A stretch of DNA of 64,000 bases, taken from Dysidea avara. Lineage: Eukaryota; Porifera; Demospongiae; Dictyoceratida; Dysideidae. Location of the stretch: NCBI RefSeq assembly GCF_963678975.1, contig NC_089274.1, forward strand, positions 372,001 to 436,000. Direction: 5' to 3'. Below, in pieces: positions 54,830 to 64,000 of this stretch (position 1 is the stretch's first letter; each line of letters starts with the position of its first letter). The notes under the pieces were generated by a model. It was not told the origin of the DNA. It saw only the letters and a list, made by a program, of their open reading frames with translations, and ran no database searches. Position numbers and translations under genes: made by a program.

Positions 54830-57287
54830 ATGGCTGGGATACGCTTGCTGGATGAGTTGGAAGAGTTCATAAGGGAGAAAATAGAGAAGGAGCGATGGAC
54901 CCACAAACGTATGAGTCTTCACCTGCAATACAAATATCCTAGCAGGAAAGGACTGAGTGTTCGCTCATTGGAGAGGTTTGTATACATATAGCTAGCTAAG
55001 TAGCTTGGTACATGAACCTACTGTATATAGCTACAAACAGCTGCAAGCCCGTTGCAGAGTCAGAACTGTATTATATATATAGTTACTTACAGTTGCAAAA
55101 AGAGCTCACTAGTGCTGCATACGTAGGTAATAGCTATGGGTATATAACTATAGATAATATAACTAGCTATATAAAGGGTCCGTGCTGCTGCATTCAGTTT
55201 TCAACAATAATTAATTGCATCATGTTTGATTGAGACGGGCTAACAAGCTAGATTACCGCGTAAGTAGCTAGTAATTTTTTTTCACCTACTTGTCCACATG
55301 TGTTTGTGTAGCTTGTATGTATACATGCATGCATGCTCTACAGTGAATATCACCAGTCTAGCCCCACATTGAAGCGCAAACATTAGGTACTATATTGTAT
55401 ACCAGACCAGACGATCACCATTATTATGATCATGAATAGTCTAACTAATACATGCACTGATTCCAATTATTACTGGCTAAGTAATTTAAGACTGAGAATC
55501 ATATATGTGTAGTAATTCACTACCAGTTTATTTAATAGTATAGCTACATTGCTATATAATGCATGGCAAAATTTTAGAGACTCAAATGTAGGCTTCATTC
55601 AATGTACACTGTAGCTATATATAGGGTTTGCATATATGTTTATGAATAATCAGCATACAAAAGTAATATAGTCCTTAGATTGGTTCATCCTATATATAGG
55701 TTCTGCCGTGAAAGGAACATTCACAAAACAAGCCGGCTGACAAAACCTGAGTTAGATGAGGTCGTAGCCGCTGCTGTCAGTGAGGTACAACATGATATAA
55801 CCATTTATTTAAAACCATACTATGTGTTATATACATATAGGTGGGTCCTGTGTATGGACGCAGAACATTTACAGGGGTATTGGCATCAAGGGGAATCAGA
55901 ACAGGAGAAAAGAGAGTTGGCGAATCATTGAGATATGTCTCACCTGTGTACTGCCATGCCCGTACAAACTCCACTGCCAGGATGACAAATCCTACAACAT
56001 ACAGGGCAGATTATTTTGGTCACAAACTACACATCAACCAAAATGAAAAAAATGTTATGTTTGGTGTGACCCACATATGTGCAGTGGATGGTTTTAGCCG
56101 GAAAATTGTGGCATTTAGCACTATGCCTATTAAAAACAACAGTGTGATTTATGATACAGTGTACAGGTACTTCATTACTTGTAGCAACTACACTAGCACT
56201 GCATTACTACCCACACATTCATCCATAACGTTAACAGTGATTATTAAAATTCTATGAAGTATTGTTAGAATCACATTTCTTTTAATTATTAGCATTTGAA
56301 TTGTTTAGGCAAACCATATGCCAGTATGGTATGTGGGATCAGATCAGGGTTGACCATGGAAGGGAGTGGTATCTTATGTTGTACATCCAAGAACACCTGG
56401 CAGGATATAGACGAAACCCTTCTGGACCACCTCACCTGCAGACATCCTCTACTCAAGTGAGATTGTATTTGTCACATTATCATGATGTAACAAGAATAAC
56501 CTATAGTGGACTACTGATGTTTAGCAGCAGCTATTGTAGTTGGATAAGCAGGGTAAACCCCCAAATTAAAAAAAAAACAATATATTAATGCTGACTAGAT
56601 GACATTCTAAAACAATGATATAAGAGTGGGACACACATACAATAACTGTTGTTTCATTTCATGTGATGTTCATACTGATTTGCTTTGGTGTCTTGTAATA
56701 GAATCATGTGATCGAAAGGATATGGGTAGAGGTCAACGGAAGGGTCAACTACCCCATAAAGGCCGCTCTAATAGAAATGCAAGAAAATGGCGATTTCAAC
56801 CTGGAAGACAATCACATTAAACATTGCGTCTCCTGGTACACTTTACACGTCAGCCAAGTTGGGACTACAATGTTTGTGACAGCCTGGAACGAGCATCGCA
56901 TATCAGGTATATTTCACTATAGATAGCTAGCTACTTTATGAAATTTTTATCACCGTTACTTTAGGTACAAACAAAGGCATCCCGAATGTGATGATGGCAC
57001 GAAATAATCAGACCAAGCAAATTGATAACACTCTGGTTCCAGCAGCAGATGAAGCTGTTAGAATGTACGAAGAAAACGGAGGACATATAACTATATTCAA
57101 TGAGTTTGGACAAGACCCTTTAAGAGGAAGACAAGAGTTAATAACCATTAGAAAGGAACGATTTGCTGAGCAATGGCCAAGCTTTGGCAATATTTTTCAT
57201 TCACTTGTAAATGGTGACAATACAATGTTCCATGATGGACTGCTATGTTTTATTAATATAAGCATGCAACTAACAGCACAGCTGTGA
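54830..57287 (+). CDS. DDE integrase-core protein, six exons, complete
   Basis: Exons 54830-54975, 55700-55784, 55841-56166, 56309-56456, 56702-56906 and 56965-57287, all GT-AG with matching phases, 410 aa. The N-terminus (MAGIRLLDELEEFIREKIEK ... SVRSLERFCRERNI) looks like a helix-turn-helix. The integrase core follows with all three acidic residues in place: D in HICAVDGFSRKIVAF, D in QIRVDHGREWYLMLYIQEHL, and E in NHVIERIWVEVNGRVNYPI. Then come VGTTMFVTAWNEHRISGTN, KGIPN and a C-terminal tail (NEFGQDPLRGR). It belongs to an intron-bearing integrase family that I recall from sponges, cnidarians and fish. No LTRs or reverse transcriptase are nearby. It may be the transposase of an undescribed DNA transposon or a domesticated gene. 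It looks whole. Confidence 0.88.
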
Positions 57288-59303
57288 GAGAGTTTTACAT
57301 GCAATTGTATTTTATTGTTAACTTTATTTACTTCATTTCTATTTATCTGTTGCTAAGATATATCATGTTATGGTTATTGACACTTGTATTTTGCATGTTT
57401 GATGCTTGCATAAATGGTTTCTTCTCTGTATAGTAGGCTAGTTATCAGTTTTTTTTTGCATAAAAACAACACTTGAAGTGATATACCAATATTCTGTTGT
57501 AGGGATTAAACCTCAAAATAATGTTGGTGAAGAGCATAACAAAGTTTCCACAATAAATCCTATTACTTCTGGGTTCCCAACTATACAACATTATGGTGTA
57601 TAATTTCATTTATATAATGAGAAGTTACTGTACAAGACTTAGAATTGAGCATAAAAGTACAAATTTAATTTAATTATCGCTTAAACTGTTCTTATAAATG
57701 GGAGGGATGTTTATGATACTGTATTGCCGCTTGATTTGGTAACTGGCTATTCCACGTAAGAATGGTTGAAAGAGAGAATCAATATTAATATTTGTATCAG
57801 TCTATAGCCTGGTAGCTGGCTAAATGAATCTGCATGAATGGCGTCGAGAGATGTTATTATGGTTTAATGGTAAATTGTGCTGACTATATGCAAGTATATG
57901 GATGATTCTGTACAACATTATCAGTTTCATCTTATCTCTTCTTCAATATAAAATGGGCCAAATGCAATCTAGCTGTTGTAAGATGCTTGTAACACACTCG
58001 TATATCTAGTAGCAGTTAACAGTAAACCTAGCTGATCTTCTCTGGATATTATTTAGATAGTCTGGTGACCAGACAGTGCTGGTGTACTCTAAAGTCTGTT
58101 GTGGGAGTGGGTGGAGGGTGTGTACTGATTTTAAGCAATATGAGATGAGCTATTGTCACAGTTACATTTAAATGTGTTGTGAATTGATTGACGGTTGATA
58201 GCTAACTGCTAAAGCATAACCCCTGCTGTGAACTCACCAACATTGACAAAATAACAAATTGTATATACAGTGTAGAACGCGACAAAATAAATATTGTATT
58301 GGAATGATTTTATTGGAGTGGTTGGGGGCATATTAAATAAAGGTATAGGCACATATATATGGGATATTTTGTTATAGTGTGCGCCCCCTTTTTTTATTAC
58401 GTGAACATCAGACCATCCATCTGTGCATGTCTGTCACTCTGTTATGTAATGTGTTTATCTTCACTATTAAGGGGGAGGCTATAGCTAGTGATTTGAAATG
58501 ACAAATCCTTGGATATCAAACTCTAGTTTAGATCTAGAAGAGCTAAAGTGAAAACTACCTTCGTGAATGTGAGAATATGTATTTACGCATAATATTGCCT
58601 ATACACTATAGGGAATATTGTTGCTAATGGGGTATGCAAAACTTGTCCAACATTAACGTACAGTAGTATGTTAAAGCAGCATGCCATGACTATACATGGA
58701 TTTTAAAGAACAGTATACACAGGCATATAATTAATTTTTTTTTGGAAAGTTTGGGGTTTTAACAGCTTGACCACAAACCACACCAACATAACATACATAA
58801 AGTGGAATGCAGAGGGTAATGATGATACACTCAATAACACATGCAGCTAATGGATTTGCCAGTAAAGTGTGGGAATTAATTCAGCTAGGGTGACACGAGT
58901 GATGTGATTCATAATCTGATCAACAAGCCTCCATGCAATTCCTCACTGCATGCAGTCTGCAGTTACAAGGACGTATTAAGACACTTGGTACTTGGTAGCT
59001 GCCCGCTGTACAGTGCACTGCTATAGCAGAGTTCTATGATTCCTCCTGAAGCAGTGACAAATTGGTAGTTCCACAAAAGTTGCGATGTCTACTCTTCCTC
59101 CACAAACTGCGACCACAAGGACGTATTAAGACACACTCACACACACACACACACATGCACATACTGATTGTTACCGAACAAATGTCACAGAAATTAACAT
59201 CTAGTGATAATTGTATTAAAAGTGACATCATCTGTAAGAATGTTGTATTAGAGAGTATATACCTGTATTTACCTTAATGGAGTATACGTATATGTGGAGT
59301 ACC
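57288..59303. other. Non-coding stretch
   Basis: No gene is supported. A 20-base direct repeat ACAAGGACGTATTAAGACAC occurs at 58967 and 59115. Confidence 0.5.
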
Positions 59304-59352
59304 AAACTAACGTATGTATATAACGTATAGTGAACATAACGTATAGTGAACA
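59304..59352. repeat. Short tandem repeat, three copies of TAACGTATAGTGAACA
   Basis: A 16-bp unit repeated three times in a region with no gene. Confidence 0.85.
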
Positions 59353-61106
59353 TAACGTATAGTGAAATACTATAATTGTGATGGTGACAACCCACAGCCT
59401 TAATAGTAATGCCTGCAGGAGTGATCTTAATTGAAACTGTACGTGTGCTTTATAATGACATGAATATGGTTATGCAGGGCTGTGTGATTAATACATACAT
59501 ATGTACAATACAATAGTGATATTGACGTTATTCACACCTTTAAAAACTTTAGATAAATATTGACCCCCTGTACATGTGATTTAATAAATTTGACGTCCGC
59601 CATATATGGGGTTTTAAGGAGGGAATCATGAACTGCCAACATCCAACTGCAAGGTGTACATGCATAATTCAAAGACGATTGCTGGTCCAATATCACAACA
59701 ATGTCATTTTATTAAGTTCTGTGATTACAAGTGTATGAACGACATTACCCTGCTTGCAGCATCATGTAAGAACGACACAGAGCATATCAATGAATCATGT
59801 GAAAGTACATACAATATGAATACGTTTACAAATGTGTGTGCATCTATGATTTTCATTGTTCATGTTCTAATTACAGAGTTCCTACAACTAGTATTGCAAA
59901 TGTTGAGTGTAGTTTGGTTACATTGTGCATACTATTACATGGAGCTTGTAAAGTTTAACACGGTTTGTATATACATGGTGGGCCGGGAAAAAAATTACAT
60001 AAAAGTGCTGATATCTACATTCTTGTAAACATTAAATGGCATTCTAAATTATCACCTGTTGTTAGAACTATTTAGGAATCAATGCTTCTTATCAAACTGC
60101 ATGCATGGTTCCATTCATACTTAAACAACACACCCCAGTGTGTTTCTATGGACTATACGCGTCTGCCTTTAATTCTGGTGTACTATATATATGGAAGCAT
60201 ATAATGGACGGTAATGATTTACCATCTGTCATTACCTTACAATTGCATCTAATTGCAGAAGATACAGAGTACTTCAGACAAATTAATTCTCTGGGTGCAT
60301 GGTGTGGAGATTTGGTTGGTTTTTTTACACCCCTTCTGAGATATTTGTCCCTTTTCACTTAAAGTGATTTAGCTCTAAGATTTTCACTTAGGCGCCTGGG
60401 CTATGGGTAAATACTTCGTACAGGCTCTACCTTCTGTGTACTCCCTCCAGAAAACAAAATTTGTTTGTTAGTATACTTTACATTGGCCAGCACTGAAGGT
60501 CTGACTGCAAAATATTCTACATCCTTAGCTACATAACGTAACCTAAACTGTACTTGGGACACTGAACTACTTTTAGACCGAAAATAACTGGGAAAACAAT
60601 GGACGATTGGTATTATAAAAATAACAATAGAACACTGTGCACTTGGGGCCCACTACTCAGGGGATTAGGTTATAAAAAAAGAATAATTATAGAAATGCAT
60701 TTAATCTTTGCATCTTTATTAGAATTTAGTAGGCCTAACAGGCTTCGAATCCATATCTCATCATCTCAAAAGTAGCCGTGACCCATACTTATACAGAGCC
60801 TAGTTCAATTATTGTAGACAAAATAATAGAATAGAGAGAGTTGGATTAGCAAGTATTTGTCATCATCAGCACTTCGGCAGGGGTTCTGTACTGTCCATTC
60901 AGCTATCTCTTCAAGTCCTCTTATCATTGCCACATTCATAGATACAATTTTGCCTTCTATAGTGATTTAAGGATGTTCAGGATGTTCGTATGGTCCATGG
61001 ATTATACCAACAGTTGGTCATACAATGTGATAATTACATCCGTGAATAGTTTATAAAAAGTCATAGTCCCTAACTTATACATGTAGCTACTTTAATATAA
61101 TAATAT
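59353..61106. other. Non-coding stretch
   Basis: Open frames 59654-60028 and 60105-60362 show no recognisable domain. I see nothing that can be supported. Confidence 0.45.
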
Positions 61107-61347
61107 ATGTGACTGGATTTGACAAAACCAGGCTTCCACACACATCCAATTCTTCGACTTTAATCACTTGTAACTTGATCACTCAGTATGCTATTGACCT
61201 ACAATTTTCACAAAATTCTTTCATTGCATTATGTAATAACAGGTAAAAATGTGAAAGTGATAGCTTACTCCTACAGTGAGTTATGGTCCTTCAAAGTCAC
61301 ACATCTGGATGTGTGTGGAAGCCTGGTTTTGTCAAATCCGGTCACAT
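61107..61347. mobile_element. MITE with TIRs of about 40 bp
   Basis: ATGTGACTGGATTTGACAAA then ACCAGGCTTCCACACACATCC at the left. The reverse complement with one or two mismatches (GGATGTGTGTGGAAGCCTGG ... TCCGGTCACAT) is at the right. Length 241 bp. Confidence 0.9.
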
Positions 61348-62264
61348 ATGTTAAAAAATGAATGACCTGTTGGATTGTTCTTGGTCTCCATTGTACGATA
61401 TGGAAATCAAGCTGGTCTTCATCCCAGAATTCGGAATGAATAAGTTACTGTGTTCAAATGAGGTGACGGACTTGTCTTGGTCCAAGGAATGTCCCAAGAA
61501 TATCACTTGCTTTTACTAGAAACTTTTATCACTTGTATCCTACATACTACCAAAATACTACTTCAATTTCTTTACTTTCTTTATATAGCTATATGGTGAG
61601 TGTTCTATTAGGATACTATGCATGCTTGACTGTTGCAATTGGGTAAATAGGGTGACTGATTGTCAGTGTATTTCAAGTGGACCTTACACAACTGATCTGT
61701 ACATCATTACATGGAGTGGGGTTTCTCTGTGTCTCTTTATTCTTACCAGTCACCAATGCCAAGGAGATGAGGTCAACTTGTGATTGTGCTGCGTAAGCAT
61801 TAATTGATTATCAAAAGATGTGGTCATCTTGCTCCTAGCTGGTTGATACAAGATTCACAAGTTCTGAGGCATACTGCGTGTGCATAAATAATGTAGTGGC
61901 AATCTTAATATTGAACACAGTAAGGCTTTGTTACCGAAGCTAAATATTCAGCATTATAAATATATATATGCAGGGCTGGAAGGTATATCCCACAGGCAGA
62001 ATACGGTGACCATATACTGTGTTGTTTAAATTCTAGCCTTGTTGTGATCATATAGAGGCTTGTAGATAAAAATTTTGTAAGATGCTTCTATGGTGTAGTT
62101 TTAAGGGGATGTCCATTTGGAAGGGGGGTGGTGGGGTGTTACTTTAGGGAGTCACTACTATACAGTACACTGAGACCTCATTTAGTGACCACTTCTGCAA
62201 TTAGATCATGCAAGTTATAGTTAAATCATTAAACTCAGTGACTGGTCATTTACGAATATACCGA
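61348..62264. other. Non-coding stretch
   Basis: No gene is supported. One copy of the dispersed motif (GTGTTCTATTAGGATACTAT) lies at 61599. Confidence 0.45.
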
Positions 62265-62590
62265 CTGTTCTATTAGGGTAGTTCGATCTTTAGCAAGGGC
62301 TACCTGTATAATATAGATATATAATGTAGATAATACATTTAGCATGCTTCCTTAAAGCAATAGCCACAAGGAAACCATATCGTAGAGAGTAAATCTTACA
62401 GTAATGTCTGTATACAATGGCTTCAATTATCGCCTATAAGCCACAGCAACCACCGTAACCATCGCATTAAAAGCTGGAAGCACTTAAAAATATAAACTTT
62501 GCAAATTGGAATTCATTAATTCCAACTTCCAAGTTTTATGCTTTGCATAGATATAGTATTTGGATGGCGGAAAGATCCCTGCATCAGGAA
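62265..62590 (-). repeat. Dispersed repeat, copy B (no palindrome)
   Basis: The inverted match of 36030-36460. Here AAGTTTTATGCTTTGCATAG then ATATAGTATTTGGATGGCGG is present once, directly joined to GGAATTCATTAATTCCAACT, so the second palindrome arm and GC-rich centre of copy A are absent. Confidence 0.85.
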
Positions 62591-62699
62591 GCTTGACTAA
62601 GCGGGAGGGTTTTGCAATGCGTTTAACAGGAAGGCCGTTCGCAACTGACTGAAACAGCTGACCTACTGAAGAATACGAAGGTGACGTTTCTACTAGCAG

Positions 62700-62800
62700 T
62701 GTTCTATACCATATGCGTATTTTGTACCATACGCGTATGGTACATACCATATGCGTATACGCGTATGCATACGGTACAACCATACGCGTATGGTACGGAA
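62700..62800. repeat. Cluster of ACGCGTAT palindromes
   Basis: At least five overlapping or adjacent palindromic blocks of the type CCATACGCGTATGG and CATATGCGTATACGCGTATG within 100 bp, interleaved with GGTAC. Confidence 0.85.
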
Positions 62801-63119
62801 AATCACTTGCTCCTGTCGACTACGTATACGGCTCTTTCTATATGAGGTGAATTTCGTTATAAAAAACTTACCACAAAATACTGACTACTGTGGCCAGCTG
62901 TTCCATACACGCCGGGCGCCGGCACTCACAACTCTACAAAAAAAAAAGTCCGCCCCTCTTCAATAGAACACTCAGCAGATACTGAACTACGAGTAACTAG
63001 CTAGTCAATGTCAACGTAGAGCACGAAAAGTATCTCGGTATGAAAGTTTCTATAGTGACGGTCGCTCGCGCACTGCCGACTTTCAAGACTGACCAGACTG
63101 GCGGGGGTCCGATGGAACT

Positions 63120-63275
63120 AGCCAACCGGTTGTGACTGCTACACCCACAGTAGAAACATTCAAGCAGCGATTTAGATGAGTACTGGAAGCAATCTAGATA
63201 TGGGCACTCTCACGTCAGTGGCCTAGCCCTGGCATCAGTTGGATTAGATTGATTTATTAGTTAGTCACTTACCCT
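63120..63275 (+). mobile_element. LINE 3'-end fragment
   Basis: Short open segments (VETFKQRF and EYWKQSRYGH) resemble the extreme C-terminus of LINE ORF2 proteins (pattern 'V...FK.RLD.YW'). They are followed by GGATTAGATTGATTTATTAG. Only this tail is seen, and the two segments are not in one frame. Confidence 0.35.
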
Positions 63276-64000
63276 CTGGAACTAAGTCGGAAACTATATT
63301 GCCTGTTGTTCCTTTCCAGCCATTGCTGGGTGGCAGTCATTAATGTGTATACATGTTTACTCTGTCAGACCATGTGGTGGTGGGACTGGTATGAGCTGGT
63401 TAATGCCTGGCAGTGTAACTGATAGACGCAAGACCATGATTTCGTGTTACTAGCAAGCACAACTCCGGTTTCATACAACCCACATGCACCCTTCATGCCA
63501 GCTTGTCTACACTACACATTCAACAGAGCTAGTACCTTCTATATACAACACAATTTAAAGCTCAGTATATTAGTGACCAACTGATAATGCGCATGCTCAT
63601 TGCTATAATAGTACAACACAATAGCTAACATTAATTTTGCAACACTACACAAGCAAAACGTAAAGGAAGGTAAAAAAACAAAAACAAATATAACCAGTTA
63701 CCACCAAGTGCACTGATGTGAGAAGCACAGCTCAAGATTCACTATCAATATCTTCTGGTAAATGATACTTCCGTGTTAATGTATTGACAACATGGCTTCA
63801 AGTTCACTATCTGACCACTTGATTGTTCTGCACATACATATACTGGAATATATTTTGTTGCTGAATGTGTGTTCTTCATCCTTATGGTAAACAACTCTCA
63901 GATTCTTCAGTGTTAACAGTGGTTATTCAGCAATATTGTGTGTAGGTATGGATTCCATCATTGCACCTCCCATTTCCTGTAGGATTGATTTCAGAACAAT
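63276..64000. other. Non-coding stretch to the right edge
   Basis: No gene or repeat that I can support. Confidence 0.45.

Noticed and set aside
54830-57287. Retroviral or LTR-element integrase remnant
   Set aside because: Complete six-exon frame with intact catalytic residues, no LTRs, no reverse transcriptase, and a different N-terminal domain.
59654-60028. Plus-strand 124-aa ORF
   Set aside because: AT-rich composition, no motif, no splice context.
60105-60362. Plus-strand 85-aa ORF
   Set aside because: No recognisable domain; a long frame is also open on the opposite strand, so coding direction cannot be argued.
62484-62783. Minus-strand 99-aa ORF (VGQLFQSVANGLPVKR) as a gene
   Set aside because: It overlaps dispersed repeat copy B and the ACGCGTAT cluster. 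The middle 40 residues look protein-like, but no family, start or splice signals could be supported.

Overview
This is animal nuclear DNA, most likely from a demosponge such as Amphimedon (inference). The reasons are AT-rich sequence, genes split by many short GT-AG introns (often 40-100 bp), a sponge-like NEK10 orthologue, a CUB/TNFR-like secreted protein, and many short inverted-repeat transposons. Nothing looks prokaryotic. Recognisable host-type genes are few; transposons, foldback elements and satellites fill the rest. Exon structures were worked out by hand from splice sites, reading phase and family alignment from memory. No search was run.

Layout. (1) 0-8.4 kb, minus strand: most of a NEK10-type kinase gene, with armadillo repeats followed by a kinase N-lobe and HRD loop. 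It runs off the left edge, and its introns hold a 25-bp minisatellite, an AT-rich tandem repeat and a 0.46-kb MITE. (2) 9.4-9.7 kb: a MITE. A TATA-box promoter at 9.93 kb starts a complete 11-exon plus-strand gene (10.0-14.8 kb, 793 aa) for a secreted cysteine-rich protein with two GCC2/GCC3-like modules and a CUB domain. (3) 14.9-18.1 kb: foldback and TIR elements, one containing a tRNA-like sequence. (4) 18.1-28.7 kb: a transposon nest. A P-element-like transposon with about 30-bp TIRs (18.25-23.67 kb) carries two convergent genes, a ten-exon P/THAP9-type transposase and a second gene of unknown function. A second copy of that gene (23.7-28.3 kb) is split by a 2.9-kb element with an Ulp1-like protease remnant and by a 0.7-kb MITE. 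Both insertions are flanked by clear target-site duplications. (5) 29-33 kb: LINE fragments, including a 5'-truncated LINE with a long open reverse-transcriptase frame. (6) 36-37 kb: a 99-bp near-perfect palindrome inside a dispersed repeat (second copy at 62.3-62.6 kb), then a small fossil of a Ty3/Gypsy-type element. (7) 40.3-45.5 kb: a minisatellite of about 106 copies of a 48-bp unit. (8) 49.7-51.1 kb: a complete three-exon gene for a RING-like zinc-finger protein whose promoter and first codons exist as an inverted copy 1 kb upstream. (9) 54.8-57.3 kb: a complete six-exon gene (410 aa) for a DDE integrase-core protein with D, D and E in place. (10) 57.3-64 kb: mostly featureless, with one MITE, palindromic TACGCGTA repeats and a LINE 3' fragment.

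The points most worth following up are the two-gene P-like transposon, the integrase/RING neighbourhood, the palindrome that one repeat copy has and the other lacks, the inverted duplication at the RING gene promoter, and a short dispersed motif (ACTCTAATAGAGCAGTCA and variants) found about 20 times across the window.
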